Part shown: positions 16,153 to 23,944 of the stretch, one piece after another | Layout of the letters: every line of letters begins with the position of its first letter | Position numbering within the stretch: the stretch's first letter is position 1 | From: DASUCS01 sp041166385 | Lineage (GTDB): Bacteria; Actinomycetota; Acidimicrobiia; Acidimicrobiales; JACDCH01 | DNA: 64,000 nt | Assembly (NCBI GenBank): GCA_041166385.1 | Contig: JBEEFW010000138.1 | Span: 38,728-102,727 of the forward strand | Direction of reading: 5' to 3' | Position numbers and translations under genes: made by a program | The notes under the pieces: model-generated | What the model saw: the letters and a program-made list of their open reading frames with translations, nothing else | What the model was told of the DNA's origin: nothing | The model's database searches: none

Positions 16153-16385
16153 GGACTGTCACTTGCGGGTCTGCCTGGGCCGCCTCTCGGTAGGCCGTTC
16201 TGATCCGCCCATCGTTCAACATCTGCCCACACGAAAACGAGTGCCTGCGTCAGAACGGCTATCGGCTCAGGGAAGTCGTCGTAACGACGTCGCCACTGAT
16301 GGACCGTGTCTCGCGGGATGCCGCCAAGCCGTTCCGCTATCTCTGTGACTCCAACGAGATCGTCGCCGTCGACCTTTCTTCCCAC
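16149..16385 (-). CDS. Helix-turn-helix protein (AlpA/excisionase-like)
   Basis: The product of about 78 residues is one HTH with wing: VGVTEIAERLGGIPRDTVHQ, then WRRRYDDFPEPIAVL and a closing helix VFVWADVERWADQNG. The start is uncertain. GTG 16385 is chosen because a TAACGT -10-like hexamer lies seven bases upstream, which fits a leaderless message, and because the HTH begins soon after; ATG 16442 would add 19 residues. The perfect palindrome at 16394-16405 covers the presumed promoter, which suggests autoregulation. Confidence 0.6.
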   Translation of the reverse strand: MGRKVDGDDLVGVTEIAERLGGIPRDTVHQWRRRYDDFPEPIAVLTQALVFVWADVERWADQNGLPRGGPGRPASDSP

Positions 16386-16393
16386 GGGACTGA

Positions 16394-16405
16394 CGTTAGC
16401 TAACG
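16394..16405. promoter_or_regulatory. Perfect 12-bp palindrome CGTTAGCTAACG
   Basis: This self-complementary site lies directly upstream of the likely leaderless start of the HTH gene at 16385 and overlaps its -10-like TAACGT. The related site at 15902-15914 shares TAACGCAA. A repressor operator is the simplest reading. Confidence 0.5.
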
Positions 16406-16556
16406 CAATTACGTCGGTCGTGTTCGTGCGTGGTGTGACCATGACGCTCCGTTCCAAGAGGATCATCATTGTAATGTCAGAGGCCGTTGATGATAATACC
16501 GTCAGCAGATTCACCCGAGCAACAAACCGAGCGAGCGAAGGACGGGACTACACGAA

Positions 16557-16841
16557 ATGGTCGACCACATGGAACTTGCAGGGCGAGCGGCAGAACTCAT
16601 GCAGCGGGGGGAGACTTTCCGCGTCGAACTTGCTGCCGTGGCGGATTTCCTCAACGACACGGCCGCGTTCGGCCGAGACGTGAACGAGCTCGCCCGCCGC
16701 AATGATTGCGGCAACGCGCAACACTTGGAGTCAACGATGCGCTCTGTGGACGACGAGACTGGATGGACACCGCTGTTCACCTTGCTCGACGAGCTTCACC
16801 TAGACGACGCGCTCGACATCTACGGCAAGGTGCACGCCTGA
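16557..16841 (+). CDS. Hypothetical 94-residue protein
   Basis: A helical acidic protein (ELAGRAAELMQRGETFRVEL, then PLFTLLDELHLDDALDIYG) with no recognised family. Start ATG 16557; a second ATG at 16569 is possible. An AT-richer stretch (16440-16520) lies upstream and may hold its promoter. It precedes the serine recombinase by 58 bases on the same strand, so the two may be co-transcribed. Confidence 0.5.
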   Translation: MVDHMELAGRAAELMQRGETFRVELAAVADFLNDTAAFGRDVNELARRNDCGNAQHLESTMRSVDDETGWTPLFTLLDELHLDDALDIYGKVHA

Positions 16842-16899
16842 AGGCCTGAGACGCTTTCGTACTCGAGTCAGGCAGTAGGCGTGGTGCGAAGCTTTGCCG

Positions 16900-18978
16900 A
16901 TGACGTTGCGCATCGGCATCTACACACGGCTCAGCCACGACTCGACTGGCGGCGAACAGACTGCGACTGCTCGTCAGGAGAAGGCTTGCCGAGCGTTCGC
17001 TGAGCTTCGGGGCTGGGATGTGGCGGAGGTCTTCGAGGATGTCGACTTGTCCGCGTACAAGCGAGGCGTAGTCCGGCCCTCGTACGAGAGGATGCTCGAG
17101 CAGATCGCTAGCGGGCGCATCAGCGGTGTTGTCGTATGGAAGCTCGATCGTCTGGTGCGCCGGCCCACAGAGTTCGAGCGCTTCTGGTCGGTGTGCGAGA
17201 AGGCCGACGCGTTCATTGCGTCGGCGATGGAGCCGATCGATGCATCCACGGATCTCGGCATCGCTCTCGTACGGATCCTCGTGACCTTCGCGCAACTCGA
17301 ATCTGCCACGATCAGCGTTCGCATCACGGCGAAACATAGGGAGTCGGCCGAAGCGGGCAAGCCGCCGCCGGGTCTGGCGCCGTTCGGTTGGGTTAAAGGA
17401 ATGCGTGAACTCGACCCGGCTGAGGCTGAGTTGATCCGTGAGGCGGCGCGTCGCATGTTGGACGGCGACAACGTCTATGCCATTTCGAGGGATTGGTTCG
17501 ACCGCGGCGTCCGGTCGAAGCGTGGCGCGCCTATTTCGTCGAGCGTTCTGCGGAACACCCTCGTCGCACCGCGCCTTGTGGGTGATCGGGCGTATCACGG
17601 TGAAGTGGTGGCGCGGGACTGTTTTCCTGCCGTGCTGGATCGTGCGACTTTCGCGCTGGTCGGCGCCTCGCTTAGTGGTCGCCACCATCAGGGATGGTCG
17701 ACTCGCGCGAAGTATGAGCTGACGGGACTGTTGCGGTGTGGGCGCTGCGGTGCACGCATGAGGTGTCGCCACGCGGCACCGCGCCGGGTGTACGTGTGCT
17801 CGTCTCGAATCGGGGCTGGCTGCAATCGGGTCTACGCCAGCGCGGCGCAGCTCGAACAACACATGTTGGATTGCGTGCTCGAGGAGCTGCGGCAGCGCCC
17901 CCCGGAGCCGCCGGATCCGCTCCCGGTCGAGCAGGTCGCGGAGTTGCTCGAAGCGCACGCGACGGCGTTGCGGGAAATAGCCCAAGCAACCGGCTTGTCG
18001 GACGGAGAGCGCGGGGCGCGTCAAGCGGCACTCGTGGGCGCCTTGCAGCGTGAGACTGGTCTGATACTGCTCGGTGGTCACCAGCCGATCGAGTCCGGTT
18101 GGCGCGATGCCGCTGCCCTCAAGGCGGCCTGGCCGACGATGCCAGCGGCGGATCGCCGAGCCGTGTACGCGACGCACTTCCACTACGTGGTCGTCAACCC
18201 TTCGCCGAACGCGTATGGCACGTTTCGACCCGAGCGGGTGTGTCCGGTCACGTGGGCGAGTGAGGCCGACCACCCCGGTGAAGGTCTGCTCCGTGTCGCC
18301 GAAAGTTGGCAGGCGCCGGCCAGACCACGACGAAGCCGAACGCGTATCGGACCGCCTCCTCTTCGAGGGCGCAACCAGCGCTATCGACCGGACCGCGAAC
18401 TTCTCACCGCGCTTCGTTCCTGGGTTGAGAGCACCGACGATCCGAAGCTTCTCGCCTACGAGGCCTACTACCGGGCGCATCCTGGCATGCCTTCGAGTTC
18501 GACAATTGCGCGACGCTTCGGCGGATGGAGGCGGGCCCTTAAACGGGTCGGGCGCTTCTCGGTCAGACAGGAACGTCGAAGCTTCAGCGACGAGGAACTG
18601 CGAGATGCGCTACGCGTCTGGATCGACACGGGCGGCGACCGGCGTGCCGCGACCTACAGCGCGGCTGTCGCCGGTCAGCCCGATCGGCCGTCATTCACTA
18701 CGGTCGTGCTTCGCTTCGGGTCGTGGCCCGCGGCAATGGCTGAGATCGGCGAGGAGTCAGCCGGACGGCGCTGGACGCCGGAGCAAGTGCTCGAGGCTGT
18801 CGCGTGCTGGCTCGACGAGCACGAGGGAGCTGGACCTTCCGACTACGCGAACGCCGCTCGAGGCAATCCCAACCTTCCGTCCACGGCAACGCTTGCTGCC
18901 AGAGTTGGCAAGTGGCGCGATGTGGTCGATCGTGTGCACGCGGCCCGCGGGAACTCGTTGCATACGCTACAGATGTGA
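16900..18978 (+). CDS. Large serine recombinase with C-terminal HNH-type repeats
   Basis: A 692-residue serine integrase/resolvase-family protein. The catalytic domain is N-terminal with nucleophile S12 (IYTRLSHDS) and the conserved VVVWKLDRLVRRPTEFERF block near residue 85. Next come the recombinase domain (PPGLAPFGWVKG, ~150-260) and a zinc ribbon (LLRCGRCGARMRC ... YVCSSR ... GCNRVY, ~278-310), then a coiled-coil part. The last ~200 residues hold three copies of a ~63-residue module ending FGGW/FGSW/VGKW-type, which resembles the HNH-associated DNA-binding repeat (starts near 494, 560 and 623). ATG 16900 puts S12 at the usual place. A second recombinase in the same element is unusual: it may serve another att site, or mark a nested insertion. 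Confidence 0.88.
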   Translation: MTLRIGIYTRLSHDSTGGEQTATARQEKACRAFAELRGWDVAEVFEDVDLSAYKRGVVRPSYERMLEQIASGRISGVVVWKLDRLVRRPTEFERFWSVCEKADAFIASAMEPIDASTDLGIALVRILVTFAQLESATISVRITAKHRESAEAGKPPPGLAPFGWVKGMRELDPAEAELIREAARRMLDGDNVYAISRDWFDRGVRSKRGAPISSSVLRNTLVAPRLVGDRAYHGEVVARDCFPAVLDRATFALVGASLSGRHHQGWSTRAKYELTGLLRCGRCGARMRCRHAAPRRVYVCSSRIGAGCNRVYASAAQLEQHMLDCVLEELRQRPPEPPDPLPVEQVAELLEAHATALREIAQATGLSDGERGARQAALVGALQRETGLILLGGHQPIESGWRDAAALKAAWPTMPAADRRAVYATHFHYVVVNPSPNAYGTFRPERVCPVTWASEADHPGEGLLRVAESWQAPARPRRSRTRIGPPPLRGRNQRYRPDRELLTALRSWVESTDDPKLLAYEAYYRAHPGMPSSSTIARRFGGWRRALKRVGRFSVRQERRSFSDEELRDALRVWIDTGGDRRAATYSAAVAGQPDRPSFTTVVLRFGSWPAAMAEIGEESAGRRWTPEQVLEAVACWLDEHEGAGPSDYANAARGNPNLPSTATLAARVGKWRDVVDRVHAARGNSLHTLQM

Positions 18979-19583
18979 GATCGGGCCGGGGGTGGTCCGA
19001 CGACGAGCTGATCGATGAACTGCGCAGCTGGCTCGAGAGTTCGGACAGTGCATCAGGCGGGGCGTACGAACGTGCCCGGCGTGCGAACCCGGCGATGCCG
19101 ACTCTGTCCACGATCTGCAGACGATTCGGAAACTGGCAGCAAGCTCTCGAGGAGGCCGGCCATGTTCGTGAGTCGAGGGTCGTCCCGCGCTACACCGACG
19201 CCGAGCTTGTCGAGGCGCTGCGCCGATGGCTGGCCGCTGGAGGCGATCGTCGCGCCGCCACCTACAGCGCGGCTGCGAAGGCCGACAGGCTTCCCTCGTA
19301 CAACACCATGTTTCTTCGGTTCGGGTCGTGGAGAGCGGCGCTCGGAGCGGTCGGCGACATGCCCGCCGGCCGGAGATGGACGCAAGACGAGGTGCTGACG
19401 GCTGTCGTTGGTTGGCTCGACGAGAGCGACAGCGCAACCGCAACGGCATACGCAGGTGCCGCTGCAGGTGACCCTCGACTTCCATCACAGCTGACGGTCA
19501 CTGCGAAGTTCGGAAGCTGGTCACGCGCTGTTCAAGCGGCGCGTGCAGCCCGTCAACGCTCCGGGGAAGTCGGCTCCGGATAG
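18975..19583 (+). CDS. Stand-alone protein of three HNH-type DNA-binding repeats
   Basis: A 202-residue protein that consists of three ~63-residue modules, each with a helix pair and an FG-W motif (RRFGNWQQALEEAG, LRFGSWRAALGAVG, AKFGSWSRAVQAAR). Module by module it mirrors the three C-terminal modules of the recombinase before it: the second modules share GGDRRAATYSAA, and the third modules share RRWT-x-x-x-VL and a WLDE block. It is therefore a duplication of the recombinase tail. The GTG overlaps the recombinase stop by four bases (GTGA). It may be an accessory DNA-binding subunit. A split gene is less likely, because all six modules are intact and in order. Confidence 0.75.
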   Translation: MRSGRGWSDDELIDELRSWLESSDSASGGAYERARRANPAMPTLSTICRRFGNWQQALEEAGHVRESRVVPRYTDAELVEALRRWLAAGGDRRAATYSAAAKADRLPSYNTMFLRFGSWRAALGAVGDMPAGRRWTQDEVLTAVVGWLDESDSATATAYAGAAAGDPRLPSQLTVTAKFGSWSRAVQAARAARQRSGEVGSG

Positions 19584-19780
19584 AGATGCTCGAGCGTGCC
19601 TGGCGTGATCTTGCACGACTCGATGAACGTGTCGACCTCGTCGGCCTTCAGGCGAATGACACGACCGAAGCGGTAGGCCGGGATGTCGCCCTGATCAATG
19701 AAGCGATACAGCGTTCGGGGCGTGATGCCGAGGCGCTTGGCGGCCTCGGCCGTCGACAGCCACTGAATGTCGTTCGCCAT
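19553..19780 (-). CDS. Excisionase/AlpA-type DNA-binding protein
   Basis: A 75-residue protein that is one winged HTH of the excisionase family: WLSTAEAAKRLGITPRTLYR, then FIDQGDIPAYRFGRVIRLKA and a closing helix DEVDTFIESC. This is the most canonical member of the four in the element. It is convergent with the repeat-protein gene and overlaps its end by 31 bases. It may be the recombination directionality factor of the nearby serine recombinase, or a second Xis. Confidence 0.85.
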   Translation of the reverse strand: MANDIQWLSTAEAAKRLGITPRTLYRFIDQGDIPAYRFGRVIRLKADEVDTFIESCKITPGTLEHLYPEPTSPER

Positions 19781-20063
19781 GTTCCGCAGGATAACGCGGA
19801 AGCTGCATGTATTTCCATGGCGATCCTGTCACTTCGTAGCCCTACGCCGACGCCGGGATCCGTGAGGCGGGAGAACTCTGGTTGCACCTGGCGGCCGTAG
19901 CCATGGCGTTGTGCTTGACGCCGTCCGAGGTGGCTGGAGCTAGTGGGCGCTTCATATCTCGTGGCATCGGGCGGCTGCCGCACGGCGAAGCTGGAGTTGT
20001 GATGGTTGCATTGTCCGCACCCCGATCGTGTCCCGCGGGGGCAAGACCTGCTGGCAGTGACTA

Positions 20064-21113
20064 GTGGCGGATCGGAGCAAGCGCCACCATTTCGTTCCGC
20101 GGTTGATCCTTCGGGGGTTTGCCAACGCGCAAGGCCGCGTACTCACCTACGACAGAGAGTCGGGTGCGATCTATCCGCAAGGGATTGATCGAGCTGCAGC
20201 ACAGAACGACTACAACACGCTGACGCTGGAGGACAGCACTCGCACCGACACCGCCGAGAAGGTTATTGCTGACTTGGTGGAAGGCCCAGCTGCGAGTCTT
20301 GTGCACCGGCTGATGCGGGGCGGACGTCTGGATGGTGAGGTTGAACGTCACGCCCTCGCCCGACTGGTCGCGTTTCAGTTCCTGCGAGTGCCCGGCAACC
20401 GCGAGCAGATCGACGCCATGCAGGACTCCTTTATGAAGTTGGACATGGCGGCAGGCGGCCCGATGAAGATGCGCGACGTCCTCGCGGCGGAGTTCGGCCG
20501 TGCTCCAACGGAGGACGAAGTTCGAGAGCATTGGGCAGCAGTGCGTGACTTCGACTTCACGTCGACGCTGCCGGCCGAGTACCACGTTCAGGAGTCGATG
20601 CGCATGCTCGATGAGTTCACGCCGGTATTGGCGCGGGCTTACACCTGGAACGTGATTCGCTGGAAGCGCCGATCTCTACTGACATCCGACATGCCCGTCA
20701 TGCTGATACCGCCGCCTGGATTCGAGAGTGAACCTGTCGGCCTGTACACGGCTGGCTCGATCTACTTCGCGATTGGCCGAAGGGCTTCGCTATTCCTGCT
20801 GAACCGTGCACACGAAGATTCGATCGACGGTCAGGACTTGCCGGGCACCTTTTCGTTGGCGCGGCGGCTGAACGCCATCGCTGCTGGGAGTTCGCGGCGT
20901 TGGGTCTACTTCCACACGTCCGACTCCCTCGATGATCTCCTTGGCAGCGGGTGGCACCTCGCTCCCTCCCCAACGCTCGAGTTCGATGACGACCACTCAG
21001 TGGAGTTACGCAGCCGACTTCGCGCAATGGGTGAGTGGGCATTCGAGCACCCCAACGAGCCACATCCCTTCATCGGTCCGTCCTCGTTTCAGCCCCCATG
21101 GGATGCGACGTGA
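20064..21113 (+). CDS. DUF4238 family protein
   Basis: A 349-residue protein with the N-terminal signature RHHFVPRLILRGFA of the DUF4238 family, followed by GRVLTYDRESG and a long helical/mixed region with ARAYTWNVIRWKRRSLLTSD, the conserved strand-turn before the family's second motif (TSDMPV). Function is unknown; members are frequent in defence islands and on mobile elements. The GTG at 20064 is used. The gene stands alone between the excisionase-like gene and a tiny zinc-binding gene. A cargo or defence role is inferred from the genomic setting. Confidence 0.75.
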   Translation: MADRSKRHHFVPRLILRGFANAQGRVLTYDRESGAIYPQGIDRAAAQNDYNTLTLEDSTRTDTAEKVIADLVEGPAASLVHRLMRGGRLDGEVERHALARLVAFQFLRVPGNREQIDAMQDSFMKLDMAAGGPMKMRDVLAAEFGRAPTEDEVREHWAAVRDFDFTSTLPAEYHVQESMRMLDEFTPVLARAYTWNVIRWKRRSLLTSDMPVMLIPPPGFESEPVGLYTAGSIYFAIGRRASLFLLNRAHEDSIDGQDLPGTFSLARRLNAIAAGSSRRWVYFHTSDSLDDLLGSGWHLAPSPTLEFDDDHSVELRSRLRAMGEWAFEHPNEPHPFIGPSSFQPPWDAT

Positions 21114-21158
21114 CGAGCGGCTCCTTAGTCGGCGCGGCTTGGTGGTAGAGGTTGCTGT

Positions 21159-21293
21159 ATGACAGACACCGACAACATGTGTTCCAACCCCGAATGTGTC
21201 ACCGGAAGCGCCGAGGCGTATTGCGCCGAGTGCGGCCAGTCCTACTGCCATGGCCATGCCCGCCACCCCGACCACACCCGACCCGCGGACTGA
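21159..21293 (+). CDS. Small Cys/His-rich zinc-binding protein (44 aa)
   Basis: A short gene with a good Shine-Dalgarno (GGTAGAGG, seven bases before ATG 21159). The 44-residue product has C8, C13, C22, C25, C30 and histidines at 31, 33, 36 and 39 (SNPECVTGSAEAYCAECGQS, then YCHGHARHPDH), a pattern like B-box or small zinc fingers. It is the last gene before the right end of the element. The role is unknown; it may act together with the DUF4238 protein just upstream. Confidence 0.6.
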   Translation: MTDTDNMCSNPECVTGSAEAYCAECGQSYCHGHARHPDHTRPAD

Positions 21294-21567
21294 ATCAAGG
21301 TGATCCCGGGCGGCCGGTCAGCGCAGGAAGCGGCGTTGCGACGCGTGTCGGGGAAGTGGGCTGAACGCGCGGTGGACAAACCTTCACCACTCCCGCGCGG
21401 ATCGCTCTCGTACTGGTCTTCCTGGTCGGGTGGGCGCCGCTCTGGATTCCACTGGGATTCCAGGGCAGTCCGAACCTGGCAGATTTGGCCCGTAGTCGGC
21501 AGTAGTACATGAGCAGGTCAGCCCCGGTTTCCGCGCGAACTCGCAGGTAGCAAGATCGGCCGAAAGT
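21294..21567. other. Non-coding right end of the element
   Basis: I see no convincing gene here. The stretch contains the second pair of GGATTCC sites and then runs into attR. Together with the 98 bases right of attL it would form the two arms of attP in the circular form. Confidence 0.5.
21444..21463 (+). promoter_or_regulatory. Candidate integrase arm sites (right), GGATTCC pair
   Basis: GGATTCC at 21444-21450 and 21455-21461, again 11 bp apart and followed by AG, 105 bp inside attR. It is the counterpart of 3085-3104 in sequence, spacing and orientation. Confidence 0.6.
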
Positions 21568-21599
21568 GAATCCCGCTTACAGGTCGGCTCACCGTCACC
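21568..21599 (+). repeat. attR: right 32-bp copy of rnpB 3' end
   Basis: Matches 3001-3032 at 31 of 32 positions. Here it is a bare fragment with no RNase P RNA around it, as expected for the junction that does not keep the target gene. After it the sequence returns to chromosome-like genes (sigma/anti-sigma cluster). Confidence 0.88.
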
Positions 21600-21738
21600 A
21601 CCGCCCTGACCTGCGGTTCACGGAACTCGTCGACGACTTGACGACGTGATTTGACCAGTGCCGAGACATGGGCGCCGGAATCGGAGATCGTCATGACCGG
21701 CCTCTCCACGACGGCCACTGCGCCGAGGCGGTCGATCG

Positions 21739-22503
21739 CTAGACGCGATACGAAACTGTTGAGGCGACGAAGTCGGAGTTTCCCTCGAACGTGCCGCAGG
21801 CGGGGAAGTCCGTGTTCTCGTCGCACGTGAACGCGGACAGGTTGGACAACAATCGGCCTGCGGCCTGGAGCTGCTGCGGAAGCGTTGAATCGTCGAACGT
21901 GGCCTCGAGCAGTGTGCCCCCGTCCGGCGTCGCCGTCGTGATCACTGCGCTCCCCTGCATGCGGCCGATGAACCGGCGCGTTCCCGCGTCTTCCCGCCCG
22001 CAGAACACGTTGGCGAACGCGTCCGTTCCTGGTGTGAGGAAATGGTAGATCTGGCACTGTTCGCCCGCGACTTCCGCCGGGAAGTCGCCGTATGAAACGT
22101 AGTATCCGTCGTCACGAGCGCCGCCGGCGACCGTTATCGAGGTGGAGTATCCGCCCCGCGGCTGGTCGGTGTCGGACGCGGGCGCCCATCCGACCTGCAC
22201 GATGTCGAACTCCGGCCGGCTCGTTGGGGACCCCAGCCGGTACGCATCGCCGGCAGGGTCGGTATACGAGACCGCTGGACCGGCCCCTTGGGTTGCGACG
22301 ACGACGCCCGGATCGGAGTTCCGCTGCGCGAGGCCCACCGCCGCGGCAGACACCGCGGCCACGAGCGCGATGCCGACCCCACCGCGCAGCGCGCGGCGCC
22401 GCCGCGCGTACCGGGCACCGCGAGCGGCGACGACCTCCATGGCCACGGGTTTGATAGGAGGGTTGTCCACCAATGCGTGGAGAGATCGCCGAAGATCAGC
22501 CAT
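21739..22503 (-). CDS. Anti-sigma-like single-pass membrane protein (left cassette)
   Basis: A 254-residue protein that begins MADLRRSLHALVDNPP, a short cytosolic part with basic RYARRRRALRGG, then one membrane helix (~residues 41-60) and a large outside domain (PAVSYTDPAGDAYRLGSP, later FANVFCGREDAGTRRFIG) with several cysteines. It overlaps the sigma gene before it by eight bases and has the layout of a cognate anti-sigma factor. The N-terminal part is closely similar to the protein at 25306, and the outside domain to the broken gene at 23061-23932. No zinc-binding anti-sigma motif is seen, so the role rests on layout. Confidence 0.7.
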   Translation of the reverse strand: MADLRRSLHALVDNPPIKPVAMEVVAARGARYARRRRALRGGVGIALVAAVSAAAVGLAQRNSDPGVVVATQGAGPAVSYTDPAGDAYRLGSPTSRPEFDIVQVGWAPASDTDQPRGGYSTSITVAGGARDDGYYVSYGDFPAEVAGEQCQIYHFLTPGTDAFANVFCGREDAGTRRFIGRMQGSAVITTATPDGGTLLEATFDDSTLPQQLQAAGRLLSNLSAFTCDENTDFPACGTFEGNSDFVASTVSYRV

Positions 22504-23026
22504 CCGACACCTCGTCTTCCTCGGTGAGCCAGGTCGCCAGTCGCTGGCGTGCGGCTGCCAGCGCGGAGGCCACGGTGCCGCGTGAGATGCGCATCGCGAC
22601 TGCCACCTCCTGTTCGGGGAGATCGAGCAAGTACCGCAGGACAACGGCGATGCGCTGGCGCTCGGGCAGCTGCCGCACCACGGTCCAGATCTCGTAGTCC
22701 ACGACCTGGGCGACCTCGGCCGGCGGCTCGACGGTCCGCTGCTCGAAGGCCATACGCCGCATTCGCCGGCGCACAACGTTCAGCGCGACGCGGTAGACCC
22801 ACCCGCCCGGTGAAGCCATCCGGTCCACTCTGTGCCAGTTGGCATATGCCCGAGCGAACGCCTCATCGGTCGCGTCGGCCGCAACGTGTGGATCGCCGGC
22901 AATCCACGTCAACGCGGCGACAACCTTCGGGTGCTCGCGCAGGTACCACGCCTCGAACTCCGCGTGGGCACTGTCGACCACCTCGTGGATTGTGACCGGA
23001 ACGGTCGCGCTCGAGTCGGCGATCAT
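22496..23026 (-). CDS. ECF-type RNA polymerase sigma factor (left cassette)
   Basis: A 176-residue extracytoplasmic-function sigma factor. Region 2 is FEAWYLREHPKVVAALTWIA through DEAFARAYANWHRV and PGGWVYRVALNVVRRRMRR; region 4 is LPERQRIAVVLRYLLDLPEQ and the HTH VAVAMRISRGTVASALAAAR. ATG 23026 is used since the protein upstream of it has no domain sense. It is nearly a copy of the sigma factor at 24789, and the anti-sigma-like gene follows with an eight-base overlap. The signal sensed is presumably outside the cell, through the partner's extracellular domain. Confidence 0.88.
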   Translation of the reverse strand: MIADSSATVPVTIHEVVDSAHAEFEAWYLREHPKVVAALTWIAGDPHVAADATDEAFARAYANWHRVDRMASPGGWVYRVALNVVRRRMRRMAFEQRTVEPPAEVAQVVDYEIWTVVRQLPERQRIAVVLRYLLDLPEQEVAVAMRISRGTVASALAAARQRLATWLTEEDEVSDG

Positions 23027-23060
23027 TGTCCTACGCCGTCGTGGTGGATTCACTCGATCG

Positions 23061-23932
23061 CTACAGGCGATACGACTTGAACGTGTTGGCTTCGTCCAAG
23101 ATCTCCCAATACCCGCATCGCAGGCCAGCTCCAGGACCTTCCGGGTCTGCAGCGCAGGTGAATGCAGAAAGTTTGTACAACATCCGTCCCCCAGATTCGA
23201 GCAACGCCGGCAGAGCGGAATCGTCGAACGTCGCGATGAGCTGCGTTCCACCCGTCGCGGTCCGTGTCGACGTGACCTGGCTTCCGTTCACGCTTCCGAT
23301 GAACCGCCGCGTTCCATTGTCGGTCGTCCCACAGAACACGTTGGCGAACGCAGTGATGCCCGGTGCGAGGATGTTGTACAGCTGACACCGCTCGCCCGGG
23401 ACATTTGATGGGAAGTCCCATAGGTGACGTAGGCAGCATCGTTCCGGGCAGCGCCGGCGACGGTGATCGAAGAGGAATAGCCGCGTTGCTGCGTGTCGAC
23501 CTCAGACGCTGGAGCCCACCGGACCTCCAGGATGTCGAACGCTGGTTGGCTCAGCGTCGGCTGGGCCGCAACACCGTCTGCATCATCGGCGGGGTCCGTG
23601 TACGACACGGGCGGACCAGCCATCGCAGAGTCCCTGGGAAGCGAGGTCTCGGAAGCACGCCCCTGCAACGGCGGGCCGTTCGGAGATTGCTGACCTCCAG
23701 CTGGGGTCGCCGACAGGGTCACGGCTCCGTCGGGTTCGAAAGCGCCGCCATCCGACGATGGGACCGGTTGCAGCTCGGTTGCGTCTGCGGGCGCCGCAAT
23801 CGTCGACCCTGGAGCTTGTACTGCCACCCGGGTGGCGCGAGGAACTCCCTTGTCTCCAGGTTCCTGGAGTCTCGAAACCCCCAAGGCAGCCACCGCGATG
23901 GCGAAAACCGCTAGTGGCAACAGTCGCATCAT
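23061..23932 (-). pseudogene. Frameshifted secreted/membrane-anchored paralogue of the anti-sigma outside domain
   Basis: The gene reads from ATG 23932 with an N-terminal membrane helix (LLPLAVFAIAVAALGVSRL) and a Pro/Thr-rich linker, then a domain paralogous to the outside part of the protein at 21739 (PPVSYTDPADDADG, later RGYSSSITVAGAARNDAAYV). At about 23417-23421 the frame shifts: the sibling reads YGDFP, here one G is missing on the coding strand (TATGGGAC where TATGGGGAC is expected). The rest continues in another frame to 23061 with intact similarity (FPSNVPGERC, FANVFCGTTDNGTRRFIG). A recent inactivation or an indel error in a C run is possible. Confidence 0.75.
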
Positions 23933-23944
23933 TCGAGTCACAGG

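Noticed and set aside
16777..18480. 567-codon open frame antisense to the serine recombinase
   Set aside because: Arg/Pro-rich with no recognisable motif; the recombinase frame on the other strand has catalytic and zinc motifs throughout.
16900..19583. Reading the recombinase and following repeat gene as one gene split by a frameshift
   Set aside because: All six modules are intact and the two genes overlap as GTGA, the normal coupling used many times in this window; an error would not create a full duplicate set.
19882..20064. 60-residue frame before the DUF4238 gene
   Set aside because: TTG start, odd composition, no motif; insufficient to call.
21300..21512. 70-residue frame in the right end of the element
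   Set aside because: It covers the paired GGATTCC sites and has no start signal or motif.
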